Positions 7,104-14,281 are shown, counted from the stretch's first letter. The stretch is DNA of 17,369 bases from an uncultured Collinsella sp. (GCA_958349325.1 CATWCP010000020.1:1-17369); one strand, 5' to 3'. Translations and numbers: made by a program. Notes: generated by a model not told the origin, from the letters alone.

Positions 7104-7143
7104 CGAGCCCGTGTCCCCCAAGGGATGCGGGCTCGTTTCTTTT
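7104..7143 (+). terminator. Diverged second copy of the tRNA-Leu terminator
   Basis: An 8-bp stem (7104-7111 with 7128-7135) is followed by TTTCTTTT. Its sequence closely matches the first terminator with a few substitutions, and it follows a copy of the tRNA 3' end about 197 nt after the original. Confidence 0.8.
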
Positions 7144-7159
7144 ACACGCCGGCGGGGCT

Positions 7160-7232
7160 CTAAGTTGCGGTGGAATAGTTCCTGTTTTGGCAGTTTATCA
7201 GCCCATTTAGGAACTATTCCACCGCAACTTAG
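7160..7232. repeat. Perfect 24-bp palindrome, left side of ATPase gene
   Basis: Arms 7160-7183 and 7209-7232 are perfect inverted copies around a 25-nt loop. The arm core AGTTGCGGTGGAATAG is shared with a second, imperfect palindrome on the other side of the ATPase gene (8720-8788). Confidence 0.9.
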
Positions 7233-7243
7233 GTTGGTGTTCC

Positions 7244-7330
7244 CACATTTTCCGATGGAAAAACGTGGCTGTCTCGCACATTTTCCGATGGAAAAACGTG
7301 GTTGTCTCGCACATTTTCCGATGGAAACGA
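7244..7330. repeat. Three 33-bp tandem repeats with operator-like dyads
   Basis: Units start at 7244, 7277 and 7310. The first two differ at one base; the third is truncated after the dyad. Each contains TTTTCC-GAT-GGAAAA (the third has one mismatch), at 7248, 7281 and 7314. The 33-bp period is close to three helical turns, so the dyads face roughly the same way. The last one ends about 17 nt before the -10 box of the ATPase gene, over its expected -35 region. This looks like a regulatory array. Because the units abut, it is not a CRISPR. Confidence 0.8.
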
Positions 7331-7341
7331 CCAAATGGCCT

Positions 7342-7347
7342 TATACT
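7342..7347 (+). promoter_or_regulatory. -10 box of the ATPase gene
   Basis: TATACT lies 23 nt before the ATG at 7371. The expected -35 position falls within the third dyad and does not match consensus, which suggests control by a factor bound to the repeats. Confidence 0.5.
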
Positions 7348-7370
7348 AGCCGAGAGGGTTGGGAGGCAAT

Positions 7371-8672
7371 ATGCAGCGACAGCTTATGAGTGAACTTATC
7401 GCTTGGAAATCAAGGGCGAATCGCAAACCTCTCTTGCTTAGGGGAGCCCGCCAGACAGGAAAGACTTGGCTTCTTAACGAATTCGCAAGCCAGCAGTATC
7501 GAAACGTCATTCGTTTTGACTTTATGCTCGAGCCGAGCACACGCTCGCTGTTCGATGGGGACCTCGACCCCAAGCGCATCATCTCCCAGATAGAACTCCT
7601 ACGTGGCCAAACCGTAACGCCGGCAGACACGCTCATCATCTTCGACGAGATCCAAGAGGCGCCACGCGGGATCACCTCACTCAAGTACTTCAACGAACTT
7701 GCACCCGAATACCACATCGTGGCAGCCGGTTCCTATATGGGCCTCGCGCTCCGACGCGAAAACGAGTCATTTCCCGTCGGCAAAATCGACCAGCTCACCA
7801 TGCGTCCCATGGGGTTTGCCGAGTTCGTTCGTGCCGTCGACGGCAACCCGCTCGCCGATGCCATCCTTGCCGCAGACATGAACCTTCTGGCAAACGTTAC
7901 CGAAAAGCTCGAGCGCTTGCTCAAGGAATACCTTGTTGTCGGCGGTATGCCCGAAGTTGTCTCCGCTTTCGCCGAGACACGCGACTTCATCGAAGCCCGA
8001 AGGCTTCAGCAGCAAATCATCGAGGCTTACGAATCCGATTTTGGCAAACATGCACCCGCCCGCATCGTCGAGCGCATGAGGTTGGTTTGGAAATCCCTTC
8101 CCGGCCAGCTTGCAAAGGAGAACAAGAAGTTTGTCTATGGCGCCCTTCGCCCCGGAGCGCGCGCACGCGATTTCGAGGAAAGCCTCCAGTGGCTCACGGA
8201 CTACGGAATCGTTCATAAGGTGCCACGTGTTTCCGCTCTAAAGGCGCCGCTCTCGAGCTACGAAGACCTCTCGGGCTTCAAACTGTTCTGCATCGACACC
8301 GGCATCCTCGGAGCGCTCTCCGGTCTCTCTCCGGCCATCGTTCTTAACGGATCCGCTGTTTTTACCGAGTTCAAAGGTTCGCTGACCGAACAATACGTCG
8401 CGCAGGAGCTTTTGCTCCAGGACAAAACTCCCGCGTATTGGTCCTCTACCTCTGGCAATGCCGAAACCGACTTTGCCATCGACCATGCGGGAACCGTGCT
8501 TCCGCTTGAGGTCAAGGCGGCAGAGAACCTTAAAGCGAAGAGTCTGAAAATAGCCTGCGAAAAATTCAAGCTCGAGCGTTGCGTGAGGAGCTCCCTGGCG
8601 GCATATAGAGACGAGGGCATGCTCGTCAATATTCCGCTTTGGGAGATTGGGCAAATCGACAAGCTGGCATAG
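7371..8672 (+). CDS. AAA-type ATPase with DUF4143/nuclease-like C-terminus
   Basis: The protein is 433 aa. The N-terminal P-loop domain has Walker A GARQTGKT (residues 25-32) and Walker B LIIFDE with D92-E93. The rest fits the ATPase/DUF4143 architecture common in bacteria and archaea. Near the C-terminus a PD-(D/E)xK-like signature is visible: D367 in ETDF, then E380-V-K382, spaced as in restriction-type nucleases. Function is not established for this family; DNA or protein handling and stress or defence roles have been suggested. The start at 7371 follows a GGGAGG ribosome site at short spacing. By eye the gene looks less GC-rich than its neighbours, and it stands alone, bracketed by related palindromes. 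It may be an accessory gene. Confidence 0.85.
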   Translation: MQRQLMSELIAWKSRANRKPLLLRGARQTGKTWLLNEFASQQYRNVIRFDFMLEPSTRSLFDGDLDPKRIISQIELLRGQTVTPADTLIIFDEIQEAPRGITSLKYFNELAPEYHIVAAGSYMGLALRRENESFPVGKIDQLTMRPMGFAEFVRAVDGNPLADAILAADMNLLANVTEKLERLLKEYLVVGGMPEVVSAFAETRDFIEARRLQQQIIEAYESDFGKHAPARIVERMRLVWKSLPGQLAKENKKFVYGALRPGARARDFEESLQWLTDYGIVHKVPRVSALKAPLSSYEDLSGFKLFCIDTGILGALSGLSPAIVLNGSAVFTEFKGSLTEQYVAQELLLQDKTPAYWSSTSGNAETDFAIDHAGTVLPLEVKAAENLKAKSLKIACEKFKLERCVRSSLAAYRDEGMLVNIPLWEIGQIDKLA

Positions 8673-8719
8673 GCGCTGTAGGGACGCCCCGCAAGGACTG
8701 TCCCCAGGTGCCGGCTGTT

Positions 8720-8788
8720 GAGTTGCGGTGGAATAGGGACTGTTTGGTGCCCGAAAGGGCGATTTTAGTCCGTATTTCACCGCAACTT
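8720..8788. repeat. Palindrome on the right side of ATPase gene
   Basis: Arms 8721-8741 and 8767-8787 pair over 21 positions with two departures from perfect complementarity. Inside is a small hairpin, GCCC-GAAA-GGGC (8749-8760), with a GNRA loop. The arm core matches that of the palindrome at 7160-7232. Lying between converging genes, it may also act as a terminator; an AT-rich stretch follows on the plus side. Confidence 0.85.
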
Positions 8789-8793
8789 ATTAT

Positions 8794-9795
8794 TTAGAGG
8801 GCGCTGAGGCTGGGGGTCCAGCCGATGGTGGGGGTCGCGCCGTCGAGGGTCTCGTTGATGGTGGCGGCCATACCGGCGAGCAGGCTGTTCTCGCTTACGG
8901 TGAGCGTCTTGTAGCCGCCGGCACGCATGAGTTCGCGGATCACCACGGCGCCAGCCAAGATCACGCCCGCGCGTTTGGGCTGTACACCCGGTAGCGCGGC
9001 GATGCCTTCCGCGTCCAACACAGACATGCGCTCGATAGCGGCCGAGACCTGCTCCAGCGACAGCTCGCGTAGGTGAACAAAGCTCGAATCGTACGGTTCC
9101 AGCTCGTGGACCAGAGCCACCAGCGTAGTCACCGTGCCACCCACCGCGACCAGACGCTCGGCGCGCTCAAAGTCGCTGGGCAGGCCTTCAAAATAGGCGG
9201 CGAACTGCTCGCCTGCCCACGCGGCAGCGGCAGCAAGCTCGCCGCGTGCGGGTGGCAGTGCCGAGAAAAACCGCTCGGTCACGCGGCGGCAGCCGATGTC
9301 CAGCGAGCGCGTTCCCTCCAGCGCAAAGACTCCGCGCTCCGGCGCGTACACGCCCGTCGCGAGCTCCGTGGAGCCACCGCCCGAATCGGCGACGATAATG
9401 CGTTCACCGGCAAAGTCGTGCGCCACGCCAAAAAATGTCAGGCGCGCCTCAACCTCTCCCGGAATCACCTGTGGCTCAAGCCCCAGATCGCGCAGTCCGC
9501 CCAGTAGCAGCGCGGCGTTGGACGCATCGCGCGCGGCGCTCGTGCACGTGGTGCAGACGCACGCAGCCCCAAAGGCACGGGCCTCGTCCACAAACATCCG
9601 ACACGCAGCGAGCACGCGCTCAACGGCCGCCTCGCAAAAGCGCCCCGTCGCGTCCACGCCCTCGCCCAAGTCGGTAATCTCGGTATGCTTGGACGATTCC
9701 ACGATCGCCCCGCCCTCGACCTGGGCCAGCACCAGCCGCGACGAAACCGTCCCCAGGTCAATCGCGGCCACCTTATATCGTTTGCAATTTGTCAT
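8794..9795 (-). CDS. Ppx/GppA-family phosphatase
   Basis: This 333-aa protein belongs to the exopolyphosphatase/pppGpp phosphohydrolase family of the actin-like ATPase fold. It has the phosphate-1 motif AAIDLGTVSSRL at the N-terminus, the phosphate-2 motif DSGGGSTEL and the late VGGTVTTL motif. It lacks the C-terminal HD-type domain of long Ppx/GppA proteins and corresponds to the short form seen in actinobacteria. Family members hydrolyse inorganic polyphosphate and/or pppGpp; which applies here is not readable. The start at 9795 has a strong GGAGGGGAG ribosome site. It lies 28 nt after the FtsB-like gene and is probably co-transcribed with it. Confidence 0.88.
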   Translation of the reverse strand: MTNCKRYKVAAIDLGTVSSRLVLAQVEGGAIVESSKHTEITDLGEGVDATGRFCEAAVERVLAACRMFVDEARAFGAACVCTTCTSAARDASNAALLLGGLRDLGLEPQVIPGEVEARLTFFGVAHDFAGERIIVADSGGGSTELATGVYAPERGVFALEGTRSLDIGCRRVTERFFSALPPARGELAAAAAWAGEQFAAYFEGLPSDFERAERLVAVGGTVTTLVALVHELEPYDSSFVHLRELSLEQVSAAIERMSVLDAEGIAALPGVQPKRAGVILAGAVVIRELMRAGGYKTLTVSENSLLAGMAATINETLDGATPTIGWTPSLSAL

Positions 9796-9823
9796 TGCGG
9801 GCTCCCCTCCGGGCGCTACTCGC

Positions 9824-10585
9824 CTACTCGCCGTTGGACACGACCGTCTGGCCCTCGACACCGTTAAACCCAAACAGCATGTCGAGCGCCTGGATGTACC
9901 ACGGCGCGTCCTTACCGACTTCTTCGATTTCCTTGGCAACTTCGCTGGCCTTCTTGGCGTTCGACGAATTCTTGCTCGAAGACGAATCCGAATCGTCGTC
10001 CAGGCCCTGCACTTCAATCCTCTTCTCGCCGGGCATCACCAGGCCCAGATCCTCGGATGCCGCGTCCTTGATACCCTCCTCCGAGAGCAGCTTGTCGACG
10101 CTTTTTTGCAGCTCATCATTGTATTGCTGGCGAATCTCGACCTGCTTGGCCAAGATATCGCTCGAACGCTTTGCCACGTACAGGTCGCGCACGGGGAAAT
10201 ACAGGCTCACGAGCACCAGGGCAACGACGATGCCGATGAATAGCCCTCGCTGAGGACCGTGGGTAAAGTCGTAGATCGCCTTGACCACCGCGTTGTCGTT
10301 GGCGTAGTGCATAAAGTCCGAGCCCGAAAAACGGTTCGAGGGCCTGCTCGACCTATCGTGCGTTTGAGCCGACGAGCGCTGAGCATGCGACGAACGTGCC
10401 GGGCGCACTGGTCCATCTGTCGAAGTATTCACTTGAGCATTGGGGCGCGAGGTACTTGTCGGGCGCTGCATGGAGCGGTCGGCACCGGCGTAGGCGGACC
10501 CACCAAGCTGCACCGTGCGCGCACGGCGAGGCGACGGCTCACGCGAACCGGCGGAATAGTACCTGTTGTCGTAAATCTGATCCAT
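9824..10585 (-). CDS. FtsB/DivIC-type septum formation protein
   Basis: The protein is 253 aa. The N-terminal ~110 residues are a cytoplasmic, Ser/Arg/Pro-rich, low-complexity tail. One transmembrane helix follows (about 112-130, GLFIGIVVALVLVSLYF), then a coiled coil and the family-typical segment ASEDLGLVMPGEKRIEV outside the membrane. A Ser/Asp-rich stretch leads to a C-terminal WYIQALDMLFGF motif. FtsB/DivIC proteins link early and late divisome components. The long N-terminal tail is typical of actinobacterial members. The start at 10585 has only a weak AAGGCG ribosome site; the frame is open further upstream but runs through the eno terminator. It sits between eno and ppx, as in many actinobacteria. 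Confidence 0.82.
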   Translation of the reverse strand: MDQIYDNRYYSAGSREPSPRRARTVQLGGSAYAGADRSMQRPTSTSRPNAQVNTSTDGPVRPARSSHAQRSSAQTHDRSSRPSNRFSGSDFMHYANDNAVVKAIYDFTHGPQRGLFIGIVVALVLVSLYFPVRDLYVAKRSSDILAKQVEIRQQYNDELQKSVDKLLSEEGIKDAASEDLGLVMPGEKRIEVQGLDDDSDSSSSKNSSNAKKASEVAKEIEEVGKDAPWYIQALDMLFGFNGVEGQTVVSNGE

Positions 10586-10628
10586 GTGCGCCTTGTGCGG
10601 TTGAGGTTTGTTTGCGCTAAGTATTCTA

Positions 10629-10634
10629 GTTATA
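10629..10634 (-). promoter_or_regulatory. -10 box for the ftsB-like/ppx unit
   Basis: On the minus strand GTGCTATAAC contains TATAAC, placing the start near 10622 with a leader of about 37 nt. An overlapping TAGAAT (10623-10628) is an alternative. No -35 box is clear. Confidence 0.45.
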
Positions 10635-10676
10635 GCACGAGCGCGCGCACCGCCTTCGCCAGCCTTTGCTCGACAT

Positions 10677-10708
10677 AAAAAAGGCGCTGAGCCGTATGGC
10701 CCAGCGCC
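10677..10708 (-). terminator. Terminator of eno
   Basis: On the minus strand, a stem of 7 bp (10702-10708 with 10683-10689), a mismatch and 3 more pairs around a tetraloop is followed by six T residues. It separates eno from the ftsB-like/ppx unit. Confidence 0.85.
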
Positions 10709-10782
10709 CATAGCGCTTTGCGGCGTCCAGCCAAGGCGGGGCGGAGCCGAGTCAACCCCCGCCCCCCGCGAGCACCGCTTGT

Positions 10783-12072
10783 TTAGCGAATGTTGTAGAA
10801 CGCGGCCTTGCCGGCGTAGCGCGCGCTGCCCTCGAGCTCGTCCTCGATGCGGATGAGCTGGTTGTACTTGGCGATGCGGTCGCTGCGGCACGGGGCGCCC
10901 GACTTGATCTGGCCGGCGTTGACGCCCACGACCAGGTCGGCGATCGTGGAGTCCTCGGTCTCGCCGGAGCGGTGGCTCACGATGCAGGCGTAACCGGCCT
11001 CCTTGGCGGTCTCGATGGCCTCGAGCGACTCGGTGAGCGTGCCGATCTGGTTGACCTTGACCAGGATCGCGTTGGCGGCACCCAGCTCGATGCCCTTCTT
11101 GAGGCGCTCGGTGTTGGTGACGAACAGGTCGTCGCCTACGAGCTGCACCTTATTGCCAATGCGGCGGGTAAGCTCGACCCAGCCGTCCCAGTCCTCCTCG
11201 GCCATGCCGTCCTCGATGGAGATGATGGGATAGGTGTCGACGAGCTTCTCCCAGTAATCGACCATCTGAGCGCTCGTATACTCAACGCCCTCGCCCTTGA
11301 GCTCGTACATGCCGGTCTCGGCGTTGTAGAACTCGGTCGAGGCCGGGTCCATGGCGTACATGAAGTCGACGCCGGGCTTAAAGCCAGCCTTCTCGACGGC
11401 CTTGGTGATGTACTCGAACGGCTCGGCATTGGTCTTGAGGTTGGGGGCAAAGCCGCCCTCGTCGCCCACGCCGCCGCCCAGGCCGGCCTCGTGCAGCACG
11501 CCCTTGAGGGTGTGGTAGACCTCGGCGCACCAGCGCAGGCCCTCGGCAAAGCTCGGAGCGCCCACCGGCATGATCATGAACTCCTGGAAGTCAACGTTGT
11601 TGTCGGCATGCACGCCGCCGTTGAGGATATTCATCATAGGTGTGGGCAGCAGGTGGGCGTTGACGCCACCCAGGTACTGGTACAGCGACAGGCCCGCCGA
11701 CTCGGCAGCGGCGCGGGCAACGGCCAGCGACACGCCCAGGATGGCGTTGGCACCGAGCTTGGTCTTGTTGGGGGTACCGTCCGCGGCAATCAGCGCGGCA
11801 TCAACGGCGCGCTGGTCGAAGGCATCGAGGCCCACGACGGCGTTAGCGCACTCGTTGTTGACGTGCTCGACGGCCTGCGAAACGCCCTTGCCCAGGTAGC
11901 GGCCCTTGTCGCCGTCGCGCAGCTCGCAGGCCTCAAAGGCGCCGGTCGAAGCACCCGAAGGCACCATTGCGCGGCCAAAGCTGCCGTCCTCGAGCACGAC
12001 CTCGACCTCGACGGTGGGATTGCCGCGGCTGTCGAGCACCTCGCGACCGTAGACGTCCAAAATATCGTTCAT
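10783..12072 (-). CDS. eno: Enolase
   Basis: The protein is 429 aa, the usual bacterial length. It interconverts 2-phosphoglycerate and phosphoenolpyruvate in glycolysis. The N-terminal domain starts DVYGREVLDSRGNPTVEVEV. Mg-site and catalytic segments SGASTGAFEACELRDG, GGVHADNNVDFQEFMIMP, SIEDGMAEEDWDGW, GDDLFVTN, the enolase signature ILVKVNQIGTLTE and SHRSGETED are all present and in order. The start at 12072 is preceded by an AGGGAGA ribosome site. It has its own promoter region (12073-12210) and terminator, so it is probably transcribed alone. Confidence 0.98.
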   Translation of the reverse strand: MNDILDVYGREVLDSRGNPTVEVEVVLEDGSFGRAMVPSGASTGAFEACELRDGDKGRYLGKGVSQAVEHVNNECANAVVGLDAFDQRAVDAALIAADGTPNKTKLGANAILGVSLAVARAAAESAGLSLYQYLGGVNAHLLPTPMMNILNGGVHADNNVDFQEFMIMPVGAPSFAEGLRWCAEVYHTLKGVLHEAGLGGGVGDEGGFAPNLKTNAEPFEYITKAVEKAGFKPGVDFMYAMDPASTEFYNAETGMYELKGEGVEYTSAQMVDYWEKLVDTYPIISIEDGMAEEDWDGWVELTRRIGNKVQLVGDDLFVTNTERLKKGIELGAANAILVKVNQIGTLTESLEAIETAKEAGYACIVSHRSGETEDSTIADLVVGVNAGQIKSGAPCRSDRIAKYNQLIRIEDELEGSARYAGKAAFYNIR

Positions 12073-12145
12073 GTTGTCTCCCTCTCACTTGGAAACGTAG
12101 TGGATGCAAGCGACCAGCTGACCGTGCACCGTCGGTGCGCCTCCG

Positions 12146-12190
12146 TAAGTTAGCCATGTCGCACTTTTTGCATTATGCCCTAAGTTAGCC
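12146..12190 (-). promoter_or_regulatory. eno promoter flanked by two TAAGTTAGCC repeats
   Basis: On the minus strand CATAAT (12172-12177) is a good -10 box, giving a leader of about 93 nt. Identical 10-mers TAAGTTAGCC (plus-strand reading) lie at 12146-12155 and 12181-12190, 35 nt apart, one in the spacer region and one just downstream of the start. They resemble operator half-sites. A small hairpin (12126-12138) lies further down the leader. Confidence 0.45.
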
Positions 12191-12211
12191 GAGGGATACA
12201 CTTGATTTTCG

Positions 12212-12257
12212 AAAAATTTAGCGGGAACGATGAGGCGTGTCAGCCCGTCGTTCCCGC
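12212..12257 (-). terminator. Terminator of mazG
   Basis: A perfect 10-bp stem (12248-12257 with 12221-12230) follows the mazG stop codon by four nt and, on the minus strand, leads into TAAATTTTT. Confidence 0.82.
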
Positions 12258-12261
12258 AGTC

Positions 12262-13122
12262 TTACTCCTCCGCCTTTGCGGCATCCCACAGGTCGTTGAG
12301 GCCGTGGGTCGAGAGCTCGGCCAGATCCACGTGGGCATCGGCCGCCATCTGCTCCATCGCAGCCCAGCGACGGCGAAACTTGGCCGTGCTCGCGCGCAGG
12401 GCGCTCTCGGCGTCGATACCCTCCTTGCGCGCGACGTTGACCAGGGCAAAGAGCAGATCGCCAAACTCCATTTCGCGCTCGGGCGAGCCAGGGGCCTCGG
12501 CCTCAAACTCGACACGCTCCTCGGCGACCTCGTCCCACACATCCTGGACCGTCTCCCACTCAAAGCCCACGGCAGTCGCCTTGCGCGACACCTTCTGAGC
12601 CTGCATCAGCGCCGGCAGATGCGTGGGCACGCCATCGAGCAGGCCCTCGGGCGCAGCCTCGCCTGCCGCCACGGCCTTGTCCTTGGCAGCCCTCTCGGCA
12701 AGCTTGACCTCGTCCCAAATCTTGAGTACCTCGTCGGAACTGTCGGCATCCACATCGCCAAACACGTGCGGATGACGGCGGATGAGCTTGGCATCGATAT
12801 CGCGCGCCACGTCGGCCAGCGTAAACTCGCCGGCATCGGCCGCAATCTGCGCATGCAGTACTACCTGCATGAGCACGTCGCCCAGCTCCTCGCGTAGGTG
12901 AACCGCGTCGTCCGCCTCGATGCAGTCGAGCGCCTCGTAGGCCTCCTCGATCATGTTCTTGCCAATGCTGCGGTGCGTCTGCTCACGGTCCCACGGGCAG
13001 CCATCGGGCTGACGCAGACGCCAGATGGTCTGCACCAGATGCTGCAGCTCGGTCGACGCGTCTACCAGCGTGGACAGATCGCGCGAGCCCTCGGCATTTT
13101 GCTGAGCCATGTGCTGCGCCAT
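12262..13122 (-). CDS. mazG: Nucleoside triphosphate pyrophosphohydrolase MazG
   Basis: This 286-aa protein has two MazG-fold domains, as in the long E. coli-type enzyme. The first (about 28-130) has the opening motif CPWDREQTHRSI and the metal-binding helices EEAYEALD and EELGDVLMQVVLHA. The second (about 180-270) has the EERVEFEAE and EFGDLLFALVNVAR helices. MazG hydrolyses (d)NTPs to monophosphates and pyrophosphate, cleaning up non-canonical nucleotides; in E. coli it also affects ppGpp levels. Start 13122 follows the yfcE-type stop by 2 nt, with a GGAGGAGG ribosome site inside the end of that gene, so the two are translationally linked. It ends at a terminator. Confidence 0.95.
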   Translation of the reverse strand: MAQHMAQQNAEGSRDLSTLVDASTELQHLVQTIWRLRQPDGCPWDREQTHRSIGKNMIEEAYEALDCIEADDAVHLREELGDVLMQVVLHAQIAADAGEFTLADVARDIDAKLIRRHPHVFGDVDADSSDEVLKIWDEVKLAERAAKDKAVAAGEAAPEGLLDGVPTHLPALMQAQKVSRKATAVGFEWETVQDVWDEVAEERVEFEAEAPGSPEREMEFGDLLFALVNVARKEGIDAESALRASTAKFRRRWAAMEQMAADAHVDLAELSTHGLNDLWDAAKAEE

Positions 13123-13124
13123 GG

Positions 13125-13673
13125 CTACTCCTCCTCCATGACCACGTGGCGGAACGCGCCGCCCTCGTAGATGCCGTAGCTGTGCGAGCCGTCCTTGGGG
13201 ATGCTCACGCTACCGGGGTTGAAGAGCCACAGGCCCGGGTGCGCGGCGCTTTCCTCGTTGACCTTGATGTGCGTATGGCCGTAGACGAGCGCGGAGCCCT
13301 CGGGCAACGCGGGCGCGTGGTCGACGCTGTTGTGCATGCCGGCGCCAAAGACATGGCCGTGCGTCAGGAACAGCTCGCGGCCGGTCTCGTCGAACAGCGT
13401 GGCGTAGTCGGCCATGACGGGGAAGTCGAGGACCATCTGGTCGACCTCGGCGTCGCAGTTGCCGCGCACCGCGATGATGCGGTCGGCCAGGGCGTTGAGC
13501 AGCGGGATCACGCGCTTGGGGGCGTAATCGCGCGGCAGGTCGTTGCGCGGACCGTGGTAGAGCAGGTCGCCCAGCAGCACGATGCGGTCAGGCTGCTCGG
13601 ACTCGATGGCGGCGCAGAGGCGCTCGGTCCAATATGCCGAGCCGTGGATATCGGAGGCGATGAGGTATTTCAT
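13125..13673 (-). CDS. yfcE: YfcE-type phosphodiesterase
   Basis: This 182-aa protein has the compact calcineurin-like fold of the YfcE/MJ0936 group: SDIHG (residues 7-11), LLGDLLYHGPRN, VRGNCD, LTHGH and YGHTHI, all in order, with length typical of YfcE. YfcE hydrolyses model phosphodiesters in a metal-dependent way; the natural substrate is unknown. An AAGGACT ribosome site precedes the start at 13673. It is the middle gene of a three-gene minus-strand unit: 73 nt after the LarC-domain gene and 2 nt before mazG. The gene name is by similarity to the E. coli protein. Confidence 0.92.
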   Translation of the reverse strand: MKYLIASDIHGSAYWTERLCAAIESEQPDRIVLLGDLLYHGPRNDLPRDYAPKRVIPLLNALADRIIAVRGNCDAEVDQMVLDFPVMADYATLFDETGRELFLTHGHVFGAGMHNSVDHAPALPEGSALVYGHTHIKVNEESAAHPGLWLFNPGSVSIPKDGSHSYGIYEGGAFRHVVMEEE

Positions 13674-13746
13674 GGGGAGTCCTTTCGAAGCGGAGTTGAT
13701 GGGGGCTGAATACGGGGTCCGGCGGATGTGGAGCCCATCTACCGTG

Positions 13747-14232
13747 TTACTCGAATCGCAGCGCCGCGCTCTGAGCCGCCTGCATCACGCGTTGGAGCGG
13801 CACGTCATGTTCGCGGGCAAGACGGGCGCAATCCTCGTACTCGGGAGCCGCGCGCTCGCTGCCGTCGGGCAGGGTCGCCACCTTGACGGACACCTCGCCC
13901 CATAGCGTCGTTACGCGCTCAAAGCGGCGTGGCAGGCAAACGCGCTCCATGACCTGGCGACGAATGCCGTTGGTCGTGGTTTCCAAAAAGATAATCGTCT
14001 GCAGGCGCTCGATATCCTCGTGAGCACAGATTACCTGTAGCTGCCAACTGGGACGGCCTTTCTTGCAATAGAGGGGCAGCCAATGCACCTCGCGCGCACC
14101 CGCCTCGCGCAGGCGGTCGGCAGCGTAGGCGAGCACCTCGGGCGACGCGTCGTCGATGTCGCATTCCAGCTTGACGATGGTCTCGGGCGCATCGGTCTCG
14201 CGGGACAGCGGGGATGTGCTATCGCATTGCAT
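13747..14232 (-). CDS. Orphan LarC C-terminal (LarC2/DUF111) domain protein
   Basis: The 161-aa product matches only the C-terminal part of LarC, the CTP-dependent nickel insertase that completes the nickel-pincer cofactor of lactate racemase. Recognisable segments are VKLECDIDDASPEVLAYA, the lysine-rich CKKGRPSWQLQV, FLETTTNGIRRQVMERVCLP, WGEVSVKV and PEYEDCARLAREHDVPL. In Lactobacillus plantarum, LarC is made from two reading frames, so a separate LarC2 is conceivable, but no LarC1, LarA, LarB or LarE lies nearby. The start at 14232 has an AAAGGAT ribosome site and lies about 37 nt after a predicted promoter; further in-frame ATGs at 14271 and 14340 lie at or upstream of that promoter. It leads the yfcE-mazG unit. 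Confidence 0.85.
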   Translation of the reverse strand: MQCDSTSPLSRETDAPETIVKLECDIDDASPEVLAYAADRLREAGAREVHWLPLYCKKGRPSWQLQVICAHEDIERLQTIIFLETTTNGIRRQVMERVCLPRRFERVTTLWGEVSVKVATLPDGSERAAPEYEDCARLAREHDVPLQRVMQAAQSAALRFE

Positions 14233-14275
14233 ACGGTCCGGATCCTTTCCGCGCGGGCTCGTTTTGTTCATCCAA

Positions 14276-14281
14276 ACGCTA
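14276..14281 (-). promoter_or_regulatory. Extended -10 promoter of the larC2-yfcE-mazG unit
   Basis: On the minus strand TGCTAGCGT has a TGn extension and a TAGCGT box; the start would be near 14269. It resembles the tRNA-Leu promoter (TGCTAGACT). No -35 box is clear. Confidence 0.4.

Noticed and set aside
7244..7330. Possible CRISPR array
   Set aside because: The 33-bp units abut directly with no spacers, there are only three, and no cas genes are present.
6807..7334. Minus-strand open frame across tRNA-Leu and its downstream repeats
   Set aside because: It is antisense to the tRNA, giving the well-known spurious GLEPT-type peptide, and its other end is only the 33-bp repeats translated.
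6901..7389. Plus-strand open frame across the terminators, structured element and iterons
   Set aside because: It consists of two terminators, inverted repeats and tandem repeats, and runs into the ATPase start. It has no ribosome site or family similarity.
9796..10017. N-terminal extension of the Ppx/GppA frame
   Set aside because: It overlaps the FtsB-like gene, is arginine-rich shadow sequence, and the ATG at 9795 has a strong ribosome site.
10972..12153. 393-codon plus-strand open frame opposite eno
   Set aside because: It is a complement-strand shadow of enolase, which is unambiguous.
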